Assembly (NCBI RefSeq): GCF_004340525.1
Contig: NZ_SLWX01000024.1
Span: forward strand, 1 to 32,283
Direction: 5' to 3'
From: Chromatocurvus halotolerans
GTDB taxonomy: Bacteria; Pseudomonadota; Gammaproteobacteria; Pseudomonadales; Halieaceae
DNA length: 32,283 bases
The notes under the pieces were generated by a model, which did no database searches, had not been told where the DNA came from, and was given only the letters and a program-made list of their open reading frames with translations. The position numbers were made by a program, and so were the translations under genes. Shown here one piece after another: positions 1 to 6,098 of this stretch (positions are counted from its first letter, which is position 1; every line of letters starts with the position of its first letter).

Positions 1-1
1 A

Positions 2-76
2 ACAAAGGAGCGGATCGAGGCGCTGGCCGATGAGCTGGTACGTGATATGCCACCGGATTTCTGGGACGTTAAATGA
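2..76 (+). CDS. Mobile mystery protein A-like, C-terminal fragment (partial at left edge)
   Basis: This is an open frame entering from the left edge and ending in TGA. The last 24 residues finish with DMPPDFWDVK. The stop overlaps the start of the Fic gene in an ATGA arrangement, so the two genes are translationally coupled. Mobile mystery protein A is a helix-turn-helix protein known to occur directly upstream of a Fic protein (mobile mystery protein B) in mobilization-related regions. The visible tail fits my memory of that family's C-terminus (KERIEALADEL followed by a WD end). The DNA-binding domain lies outside the window, so the identification rests mainly on position and partner. In such pairs the small upstream protein may act as antitoxin or repressor; nothing visible here proves it. 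Confidence 0.6.
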   Translation, partial: TKERIEALADELVRDMPPDFWDVK

Positions 77-663
77 CGTTTGACGAACCGGAAGGCGCGA
101 CGCCGCTCGATCCAGATGAAAAACAAGGCCTTAAATTCGGGCATATCACGACCCGGGCAGAGCTTGATGAGCTGGAGCAGGCTAACATCGAACAAGGGCT
201 AGCTTGGGTTTCGCGGCGACGCGGCGGTTCTATTTTTGATGATGCGTTTATCCGCACGCTACACAAGAAACTGTTCGGCGATGTCTGGACCTGGGCAGGT
301 GAATATCGGTTGACCGAGAAGAATATCGGCATCGATCCTTTCCAGATTTCCGTACAGCTTCGCGTTTTACTCGGTGATGCCCGTTATCAGGCAGAGCATA
401 GTGTTTTCCCACCGCTTGAAGCCGCAGCGCGCTTTCATCACCGCATGGTGCAGATTCACCCATTCCCGAATGGCAATGGCCGCCATGCGCGCATCGCCGC
501 CGATATCTTGCTCGAAGAGGTATATCGCCACCCGCCGGTCGAATGGGCCAGCGGCTTTGACCTGCAAGCTGACAATGACCGTCGCAACGACTACATTGCC
601 GCCCTCCGCGCCGCCGATAGCGGCGATTTTAGCCTTTTGTTGGCATTTGTGGGCGCGAGATAA
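73..663 (+). CDS. Fic family protein, mobile mystery protein B type
   Basis: A 196-residue Fic-fold enzyme, expected to transfer AMP (or a related nucleotide moiety) from a nucleotide to a hydroxyl side chain of a target protein in the cytoplasm. The catalytic loop is intact at residues 129-140 (HPFPNGNGRHAR), with the catalytic His129, the phosphate-binding GNG and both arginines. The N-terminus, with GATPLDPDE followed by HITTRAELDELEQANI, is typical of the mobile mystery B subfamily, and length matches that family. Residues 26-31 (TTRAEL) only loosely resemble the [S/T]xxxE[G/N] inhibitory motif of self-inhibited Fic proteins, so the mode of inhibition is unclear. The start overlaps the upstream stop by four bases. 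Such pairs often sit on plasmids and integrated elements, and a mobilization operon follows here on the opposite strand. Confidence 0.9.
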   Translation: MTFDEPEGATPLDPDEKQGLKFGHITTRAELDELEQANIEQGLAWVSRRRGGSIFDDAFIRTLHKKLFGDVWTWAGEYRLTEKNIGIDPFQISVQLRVLLGDARYQAEHSVFPPLEAAARFHHRMVQIHPFPNGNGRHARIAADILLEEVYRHPPVEWASGFDLQADNDRRNDYIAALRAADSGDFSLLLAFVGAR

Positions 664-685
664 CTGCTCCGGCCGGGCTGAGCAG
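664..685. terminator. Weak hairpin between convergent genes
   Basis: An inverted repeat CTGCTC / GAGCAG with a 10-base loop starts immediately after the Fic stop codon and lies before the stop of the convergent minus-strand cassette. There is no adjacent T-run on either strand, so intrinsic termination is uncertain. Confidence 0.3.
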
Positions 686-702
686 AAGCCAGAGAATGTG
701 AA

Positions 703-957
703 CTATTGTTTTGTTTCTGATTTAACTGATTGCACTTCAGCTCTCGCTTTAGAAGTACCAGAGCTTGTTAAGTTGGTTAAGACTAGGTTGATTGTCAGGG
801 CAAGTGCAGATAGGACGGCAGCTACCACTCCAATCGGCATCCAGGGTATAGGGCCACGAAGCACGACTCGCTTGCCCTCAAAATAAAGCTTACCGTTTTC
901 TTGCGAGAATTTTTGGATGTCAGCAACAGAAAGCGGCTTTGAATCCGAACTACCCAT
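703..957 (-). CDS. Small single-helix membrane protein, unknown function
   Basis: This ORF encodes 84 residues from the ATG at 957; a longer in-frame version would read through the end of the upstream gene. Residues about 1-35 are polar, residues about 36-60 (starting WMPIGVVAAVLSAL) form one clear transmembrane helix, and the last 20 are polar with Lys, Ser and Glu. There is no signal-peptidase site, so it is probably an inner-membrane protein. The start overlaps the stop of the 236-residue partner by eight bases and has no good ribosome-binding site, which points to translational coupling. I do not recognise the family. Base composition is clearly AT-richer than the mobilization genes, suggesting recently acquired cargo. 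Confidence 0.65.
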   Translation of the reverse strand: MGSSDSKPLSVADIQKFSQENGKLYFEGKRVVLRGPIPWMPIGVVAAVLSALALTINLVLTNLTSSGTSKARAEVQSVKSETKQ

Positions 958-1660
958 TTTTTGCACTAAGAGCGTCAGTCCATTGTTGTAGTTTTTTCTG
1001 AGCTTTCTCGATCTCATCAATAGTCGGTGATGGTTTATCCGTTCCGCTATTTTGGACCATTGCCAAAATAGCCGCTAAGCTGATATCGACTCTATTAAAC
1101 TCATTACGTAAATCTCCATTTGTAGAGAGCACGCTTTCGGAAATCGACTCATCAACGACGTCTTTGATTTGCTTCCTACTCTCTTCGTTAAACGCCATGT
1201 TTTTTTCCACTGTTTTTTGGTCCGGTTCATTGGATATCGATTTTTGGCGGCCTTTGCCTCGTCGCGTTTTTAAGGGCCCAGACTGCAAAAATAAGCTTCT
1301 AAGTCGATGAGCGGGTAATCCCTCTCTCAGCAACTGAGTTTTTACTGATTTTTCAACGTAAGTTAAAAAACTCTTTTTCGCAAGGGCTTGTGTTCTACCT
1401 AAATACAATTGGCTCCTATAGTCTGCTAAGCGAGTGTCGATTGCGACCATTTTACTTTCAGGTAATAGCATCCTATCGACATTAACGATTACGATTCGTT
1501 CATGGCTTTCTGAACTTGGTCGCGATTGGAGATTGTCGTCGTTAAAGAGTTGTACAGCAACCAAGTTTGCTAAGCGATCTATGGAAAGACCAGAGGCGTC
1601 AACAACTTTCCTCTTCTTCACTTTTTTAAGCCTGTCCACCTTTTTTAAACGCTTTTTCAC
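950..1660 (-). CDS. Hypothetical basic protein, partner of the small membrane protein
   Basis: A 236-residue ORF starting at GTG (1660). The first 20 residues are almost entirely Lys, Arg, Val and Leu (KKRLKKV, KKVKKRK), followed by a region of mixed beta/helix character, a second basic stretch near residue 130 (KTRRGKGRQK), and an acidic helical C-terminus ending in a probable coiled coil (IDEIEKAQKKLQQWTDAL). No catalytic motif is recognisable. The ribosome-binding site is poor, so the start is uncertain. It is the first gene of a two-gene unit with the overlapping membrane protein. Codon use and AT content differ from the flanking genes. A nucleic-acid- or membrane-surface-binding role is conceivable from the basic patches, but that is inference only. 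Confidence 0.6.
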   Translation of the reverse strand: MKKRLKKVDRLKKVKKRKVVDASGLSIDRLANLVAVQLFNDDNLQSRPSSESHERIVIVNVDRMLLPESKMVAIDTRLADYRSQLYLGRTQALAKKSFLTYVEKSVKTQLLREGLPAHRLRSLFLQSGPLKTRRGKGRQKSISNEPDQKTVEKNMAFNEESRKQIKDVVDESISESVLSTNGDLRNEFNRVDISLAAILAMVQNSGTDKPSPTIDEIEKAQKKLQQWTDALSAKNG

Positions 1661-1751
1661 ACTGCTCGAGGCCTATCAGAACGTTTAAGCTTTAGAAGAG
1701 GGTACGATAGACGGTACTTGCTCATCAATATGGGAGACTGCGTGTTAAGAA

Positions 1752-2054
1752 TCAACTCCGGCGTTTTATCCGCGCTGGCTTGGGCTGCAGCAGGCGCGCC
1801 AGCAAAAACGGCATGAGTTGGAGGAAAAACGCGCCGAAAGCGCGCAAGCCAAAGCCGACGCCCAGGAACGCGGTGAGGGCGTAGGCGAGCAGTTGCCATC
1901 CCTCGGGCATCAAGTGTTCGGGAAAACCAGCAAGGCCCCATTCCCAGAAAGGCCAGCCCCACCAAATGCAGATGGCAGACAATGCCGCGAACCAGATGGC
2001 CTGGAAGAGCGAACGAATACCCATTTCGGTAATCTCAAGGGCTCGATCAGTCAT
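1752..2054 (-). CDS. Small membrane protein, candidate membrane partner of the coupling ATPase
   Basis: This ORF encodes 100 residues from the ATG at 2054. The start is supported by a GGAGG ribosome-binding site located within the last codons of the upstream VirD4-like gene, whose stop codon overlaps this reading frame. Predicted layout: a short cytoplasmic start, a helix at about 14-34 rich in Ala and Trp, a short loop with WEWGLAGFPEHL, a second helix at about 52-75, possibly a third hydrophobic stretch to about 90, and a basic C-terminus (KPARIKRRS). This resembles the two-helix N-terminal region that full-length VirD4/TraG proteins carry and that the neighbouring ATPase lacks. No direct family recognition; the partnership is inferred from the overlap and the complementary architecture. 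Confidence 0.7.
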   Translation of the reverse strand: MTDRALEITEMGIRSLFQAIWFAALSAICIWWGWPFWEWGLAGFPEHLMPEGWQLLAYALTAFLGVGFGLRAFGAFFLQLMPFLLARLLQPKPARIKRRS

Positions 2055-3531
2055 ATTTACCTCCGAAGAACTTTTCATGTGTGGGATCAAAGTAAGCCGC
2101 GCGCTGTATCGCAATCGGCTGATGGCCGGGAATAGAGATCAGTTGCCGCCCGGTGTCTCGTGCAAAATAGCGCCGGACCTCGTCAGGCCGGAGCAACGGT
2201 GCGACGGTCACGGACGTGTTCAGACCGTATTTTCCTGCTCCGCGCTCGCGTTCGCTGAGCTCGGGCAAGGACGGTGATAAGGTCTCCGTCTCGCCACACA
2301 GCTTTGAGATATAGGCGCAGGTTGTCTCGTCCGTGCTCCCGAAATTCTGGATAAGCCCTGTATTGCCAAGGAAGGTCTCCCAGCTTTTCGGGTAGTCCCG
2401 ACGCAGCTGGTTTAAGTCCTGAAGAACTGTCCAGAGCTTGACGCCGTACCCGGCCATCAGCCCGGCGGCGCGTTCGATGACGTCGAGATGCCCGAGGGCC
2501 GGAAATTCATCAAGCAGGAACAGCACCGGCCAGCCGCTCGGTGTCGGTTGCGTCGCCGAAATGTTCGGCACTGCCTCCATCCGGGCGATTGCGACAGTGA
2601 ACAGTAGTCGCAGAAAGCGGCTGTGCGTTCCCAGTCGTCGGGCGGGAAGACATAAATAAACCGTGAGGCCGGTACTGGAGCGCTTCAGGTCGTCGATATC
2701 AAAGGTCGATTGCCCCAGGCCCCGCGCCATGGCCGGGCTGGCGAGGAAAGCGGTTTGCTCCAGCGCCGTTGAGAGGACCGAAGAGCGCTCATTGTCCGCC
2801 TTGGCGGCGAGACTGTTAGCGGCCTGTGCACACAGTCCGCCAGTCTCGACCATCTGATCGATGAGTCCGCCTTCGCCGAACAGGCCGTTTTCATCGCAGG
2901 CGATCAGGCTTCGAACATGGGGCAAGGTCCGCTCGGAGCCGATACAGCGAAGCGCAACGTGCAAAATCACGCCGTGCAGGAAGTTCCGGGCGGAGGTTGT
3001 CCAGTGTTTGCCGCTGCCTTGCTCCTGGACGATCAGAGCATCAGCGAGCAGCCCGGCCTCATCGACCGCGTTTTCATCGCGTGCATCCACGATATCCAGG
3101 GGGTTGAAGGCAGCGAGGCTTGATTCCGGCAGTCCGCAGTCCAGAAACGGATCGAGAATCGCGACCTTCTGACCAAGCTCCCGCCTGCGGCGGGCGGTCA
3201 CGCGAGCGAGCTCACCTTTAGGATCGTTCGCAATCACCGAGCCGGGATAAAACAGCAGATTGGGGATAATAAAGCTCGCGCCCTTGCCAGCGCGTGCCCC
3301 GGCAATCGTGACACCGTGACGGTCGTCGATTGGCACTCCCAGATAGGTATTCCCGCGTTTGCCGGGTAGATAGCCCAGGAAAATCGATCCGGGCTCCTTC
3401 GGGTCAAAGGGCATCGCATGAGCAATCGCATCGGCATATTGCCATCGCGATGTCGCCAGAGGGTCAACCTCCAGCACGCCGTGGAATCCGCGCGGTGGCG
3501 TGAAACCACTCAACAATTCATCTTTTTTCAT
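2047..3531 (-). CDS. VirD4/TraG-type conjugative coupling ATPase, lacking an N-terminal membrane domain
   Basis: A 494-residue coupling protein that would deliver the relaxase-DNA complex to a type IV secretion channel using ATP hydrolysis. Walker A is at residues 78-86 (GARAGKGAS), followed by the typical VIANDPKGEL segment. Walker B is at about 336-342 (VLFLLDE), followed by FPALGHLDVIERA and the TVLQDLNQL segment characteristic of VirD4/TraG. The C-terminus is complete in family terms. Unlike usual VirD4 proteins (600 residues or more with two N-terminal helices), this one begins directly with the soluble part. Only 15 bases separate it from the relaxase stop, so no missing N-terminus is hidden upstream. 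An AAGGTGA ribosome-binding site precedes the ATG. It is in one operon with mobC-like, relaxase and the small membrane protein genes. Confidence 0.92.
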   Translation of the reverse strand: MKKDELLSGFTPPRGFHGVLEVDPLATSRWQYADAIAHAMPFDPKEPGSIFLGYLPGKRGNTYLGVPIDDRHGVTIAGARAGKGASFIIPNLLFYPGSVIANDPKGELARVTARRRRELGQKVAILDPFLDCGLPESSLAAFNPLDIVDARDENAVDEAGLLADALIVQEQGSGKHWTTSARNFLHGVILHVALRCIGSERTLPHVRSLIACDENGLFGEGGLIDQMVETGGLCAQAANSLAAKADNERSSVLSTALEQTAFLASPAMARGLGQSTFDIDDLKRSSTGLTVYLCLPARRLGTHSRFLRLLFTVAIARMEAVPNISATQPTPSGWPVLFLLDEFPALGHLDVIERAAGLMAGYGVKLWTVLQDLNQLRRDYPKSWETFLGNTGLIQNFGSTDETTCAYISKLCGETETLSPSLPELSERERGAGKYGLNTSVTVAPLLRPDEVRRYFARDTGRQLISIPGHQPIAIQRAAYFDPTHEKFFGGKYD

Positions 3532-3546
3532 GATAGGTCACCTTGT

Positions 3547-4884
3547 TCAGGGCTCCAGGGTTCGTTCGCGGCTGCGGCTTCGCCCGGCGTCCGAGCCACG
3601 GTGGCGGGGACGCTCCTCGTTTCGCTGGCGGCTGCGCTTCGGTGCGAACGTTTGCTCGCGCCCGTCCTGCGCCCGTGCCATTTGTTGCGTGCGAGCCAGG
3701 TCCGTGTAGAGTTGTTCCAGGCTCTGGCTGTGTTGCTCCCGAATTTTCTCCAGCTCTTGCTGAAGCGCTTGTCGGGCTTCGAGCTGCGACTGGATAAGCT
3801 GCTGGAACTCAGTGCGGTCTCGATCTCGCTTGAATGTAATCTCCATCTCATTTTTCTTGCGGACCGCCTTATGGCGTCCGCGCAGCCAGTCCCACACACC
3901 CAGTAGGCCTTTGGAGAAACGTGCCTGGCGTTCGATACTTTCCTGGTCCCAGCGCTCCCGCTGGCTGTCGCGCAGCGCCCGGCGCTCGTGTCGGTGCTGC
4001 GTTCTGAGCGCGCTCTGCCGGGCTTGCACCGGCTGCAATCGTTGTTTTGTCTGTTCACGCAAGGTATCGACGTGGCGTTTCAGTGCTTGCTCATAGATCC
4101 AAGCCATGCGTTGCTTGGTCTCGGTAACTGAAGCCAAATCGCCGGGATCGCCCAGCCGCTCCTTCACTGCTTTGGTCCTGGCCTCGGTCATGCGTGTGAT
4201 CGAGTAGACCTCGCCGTCGAAGTCCAACGCGACAAAGCCGCGTCGGTCTCCCTTGGCAAGAAAATAGCCATGGTTTTCCAGCGCTTGCTGGAAACCGGCT
4301 CTGTCTTTAGCTTTGTTCCAGCATTCCTGGAAGGTCGCCTTGATATCCGCCGCCTTTTTCCCTGTCCGCTTCGCTTGCTGCCATTCGGCCAGCGTGAAGG
4401 TGATCGGGCTGCGTTCCTGGCCGCGCTTGAAGCCGTCCGGCAGGTTCCAGCCGTGATCGAGGAACAGAGAGCGCGATAGCTCATTGAGCTTGCGCTTGTA
4501 AAAGGAAAGATTAATCGCCCGCATGTTTTGCGGGTCGATCCGGCTCCAGACACAGTGAGCGTGTCGCCGCCCGTGTTTTTCGTGAAAGACCAGAGCGCGG
4601 GGCTGGCCGGATAAGCCGAGCTGCTCTTCGATCTTCTCAGCCGCCAGCTCAAACACCTCGGGCCGGACATTCTCCGACTCCGGCGGTGAGAGGCTGACCG
4701 AGAACATGTATTGCCTGCACTTCGTGCCCTTGGCCGCCGCTTCGATTTCAAGCAACGCACCATCGAGCTCATCGGAAATAAATCCTCTGATATCAGATAC
4801 TTCAACGTGATCGTTTTCACGATCGTTTAAGAGATGTTTTGCTAATGCGCGCGCCCCGCCACGTTGTGATGCCTTCAGGATCAT
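3547..4884 (-). CDS. Relaxase / mobilization nuclease
   Basis: A 445-residue relaxase, expected to nick one strand at the element's transfer origin and remain attached to the DNA. The N-terminal domain (about 1-250) begins ASQRGGARALAKHLL and carries the metal-binding histidine cluster FHEKHGRRHAHCVWSRID (residues 100-117; His101, His108, His110). This matches the relaxase/mobilization nuclease family. No tyrosine occurs before residue 59, so the usual motif I tyrosine is not evident; His17 or His26 are possible nucleophiles. Residues about 285-415 are charged, Arg/Gln/Glu-rich and probably coiled coil, and the C-terminus is Arg/Ser-rich. The start overlaps the MobC-like stop (ATGA), with an AGGAG ribosome-binding site eight bases upstream. 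Confidence 0.88.
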   Translation of the reverse strand: MILKASQRGGARALAKHLLNDRENDHVEVSDIRGFISDELDGALLEIEAAAKGTKCRQYMFSVSLSPPESENVRPEVFELAAEKIEEQLGLSGQPRALVFHEKHGRRHAHCVWSRIDPQNMRAINLSFYKRKLNELSRSLFLDHGWNLPDGFKRGQERSPITFTLAEWQQAKRTGKKAADIKATFQECWNKAKDRAGFQQALENHGYFLAKGDRRGFVALDFDGEVYSITRMTEARTKAVKERLGDPGDLASVTETKQRMAWIYEQALKRHVDTLREQTKQRLQPVQARQSALRTQHRHERRALRDSQRERWDQESIERQARFSKGLLGVWDWLRGRHKAVRKKNEMEITFKRDRDRTEFQQLIQSQLEARQALQQELEKIREQHSQSLEQLYTDLARTQQMARAQDGREQTFAPKRSRQRNEERPRHRGSDAGRSRSRERTLEP

Positions 4885-5456
4885 GGCGAGGGCTCCTGAT
4901 CCAGTGGTTCCGTGCTCGTATTAGCCACAGCCCGCGCAAAGCAGGAGGAGCAGCTCTCATTCACATCCGCTGCTTTGCCCGGACCGCGAATACCGAGGGC
5001 GGCGAGCAGGAATCGCCGCATGATCCGAACATCGTCGCACGCACGGCGTATTGCCTTTTCGGTATCGTCATCGACCGGTAGCACACCGATTTCTGCGGCT
5101 TTGGCGAGTTCGCCCAGGCGTTGAGCTAAGCCCGAAGACCCCAGCAGGCCGAGCGCTTGCGATAAGGCTTGATAATCCTTGACGGGATTGAGGCCGCGCG
5201 CCTGCTTGATCGGGGTGTCCGGATCGAACAGACGGGACTTGATATAGGCTGAAATGGATTGCCGCCCGGAATCCTGCTCCAGCTGCTCGCGCTCCTCAAA
5301 GCTCAGCCGCAGCGAGAACGGAGCGGGACGTTTGCCGTTGGACTTGTCCTTCGTCTCATGGTCATGCTGTTCGGCGGGTGCGCCCTCGTGGCCGATGTCC
5401 TTGCTGTTCTGGCTGTCCGAGCCTATGCTTCCCCAGCTGGGCGTTAAGTGATCCAT
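4881..5456 (-). CDS. MobC-like mobilization accessory protein
   Basis: A 191-residue protein. The first 45 residues are polar and low-complexity. Residues about 45-75 (PFSLRLSFEEREQLEQ, then SISAYIKSRLF) have the pattern of a ribbon-helix-helix-type DNA-binding segment as seen in MobC and other relaxosome accessory proteins. The middle (about 90-150) is helical with KDYQALSQALGLLGSS and a segment ending RRACDDVRIMRRFLLAALG, also typical of mobilization accessory proteins beside this relaxase type. It likely binds the transfer origin and helps the relaxase melt and nick DNA. It is preceded by a GGGAG ribosome-binding site and directly overlaps the relaxase start. Family assignment rests on pattern and context rather than on an invariant motif. 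Confidence 0.75.
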   Translation of the reverse strand: MDHLTPSWGSIGSDSQNSKDIGHEGAPAEQHDHETKDKSNGKRPAPFSLRLSFEEREQLEQDSGRQSISAYIKSRLFDPDTPIKQARGLNPVKDYQALSQALGLLGSSGLAQRLGELAKAAEIGVLPVDDDTEKAIRRACDDVRIMRRFLLAALGIRGPGKAADVNESCSSCFARAVANTSTEPLDQEPSP

Positions 5457-5653
5457 GGCCCGCTCCCGGTCTTCTCAGACGGCAAAAAGCCGTCACCGGA
5501 GACGTCGCAGTCTGTATTTGCCGCGCGGCACTCCGGCTCGTGAAAAGGGAGCTCTTCGGGATTTTTGTAGAGATCACAGCTACTTAGCTGCTTGTTCCAG
5601 TCGGAAAGAATTTCAAAGAGGCGGTTCGAAGTTTCTCCTTCGAGGTGCGCCAT
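5444..5653 (-). CDS. Small hypothetical protein in the mobilization operon
   Basis: This ORF encodes 69 residues, starting at the ATG at 5653 with an AGGA just upstream, eight bases after the stop of the preceding small ORF and overlapping the MobC-like start by 13 bases. This spacing is what is expected of a translated operon member. The N-terminal half looks helical (MAHLEGETSNRLFEILSDW), the second half is acidic with four cysteines. I do not recognise the family. It could be a regulator or small accessory factor; there is no evidence beyond location. Confidence 0.5.
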   Translation of the reverse strand: MAHLEGETSNRLFEILSDWNKQLSSCDLYKNPEELPFHEPECRAANTDCDVSGDGFLPSEKTGSGPWIT

Positions 5654-5661
5654 TTTCCTGA

Positions 5662-5853
5662 TCAGGATCGATTGCGGTACAGCTCTCCCGCAATAATTTC
5701 CGCCAACACCTCATGGGCCCCTGAGCGGGCCCTGTCCGCACGCTTTGTTGCCCCGGCGCAATGCACCATCAGCCGACCCCGATCCAGACACCAGTGAAAC
5801 GGGATGTCCCTGCCGTTTCGCTGTATCGACCCGGCAATCCAGTTCAGTACCAT
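5662..5853 (-). CDS. Small hypothetical protein, first gene of the mobilization operon
   Basis: A 63-residue ORF. I chose the ATG at 5853 because a strong GGGAGG ribosome-binding site precedes it by a good distance and because a promoter-like sequence lies at 5892-5920. A longer in-frame version would begin upstream of that promoter. The protein reads MVLNWIAGSIQRNGRDI, then contains WCLDRGRLMVHC and ends with a basic/helical segment. It has no recognised domain. It is the likely first gene of the unit that ends with the VirD4-like ATPase and the small membrane protein. Confidence 0.55.
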   Translation of the reverse strand: MVLNWIAGSIQRNGRDIPFHWCLDRGRLMVHCAGATKRADRARSGAHEVLAEIIAGELYRNRS

Positions 5854-5891
5854 GACGCGTCCCTCCCGACTTTCAAGGTCACCTGCAAAAC

Positions 5892-5920
5892 CGTATACCA
5901 CAGAGGCCAGTGTTCGCCAA
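5892..5920 (-). promoter_or_regulatory. Sigma70-like promoter of the mobilization operon
   Basis: On the minus strand there is a -35-like TTGGCG (5915-5920) and a -10-like TATACG (5892-5897) separated by exactly 17 bases. Transcription would begin near 5884, about 30 bases before the first start codon at 5853. The match is good but not perfect and comes from reading alone. Confidence 0.5.
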
Positions 5921-6098
5921 TGGGGCACGCCGCTCACGCTTGCTGGAAACGTCCGGCGGGTTGCCCGGTAGTGCAGACAGGGCGCTGCTGCAGATCCTCG
6001 GGTAGTCACACCGGCTGACCATGTTATGCTCAAGCATCAACGGATATTGATGTTATCCCTGCCACTCCCGAGCTGCGTATTTCCTGTGGAGACTCTGT
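5921..6098. other. Junction region between mobilization operon and chromosomal genes
   Basis: A 178-base divergent spacer with no convincing gene. It holds a perfect CATCAA/TTGATG inverted repeat (6035-6040 and 6047-6052) flanked by two copies of ATGTTAT (6021-6027 and 6050-6056), and a repeated GGTAGT (5967-5972 and 6001-6006). No tRNA gene is present. It could contain the right attachment site or the transfer origin of the mobile element, but neither can be identified from this side alone. Confidence 0.4.
6022..6030 (+). promoter_or_regulatory. Extended -10-like element upstream of the RimK-like gene
   Basis: The sequence TGTTATGCT matches an extended -10 element (TG, one base, TATGCT). 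Transcription would start near 6037, about 60 bases before the start at 6099, within the CATCAA/TTGATG inverted repeat. No good -35 is seen at the right distance, which extended -10 promoters can tolerate. Confidence 0.3.

Noticed and set aside
1657-1965. A 102-codon minus-strand frame ending at the start of the 236-residue gene, with a possible short start MSKYRLSYPLL
   Set aside because: It overlaps most of the small membrane protein gene in another frame. The short version has only 22 residues and no ribosome-binding site; a frameshifted extension of the hypothetical gene cannot be excluded but has no support.
5662-6033. A longer version of the first mobilization-operon ORF starting at 6033
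   Set aside because: It would begin upstream of the promoter-like sequence and lacks a ribosome-binding site, while the ATG at 5853 has a strong one.
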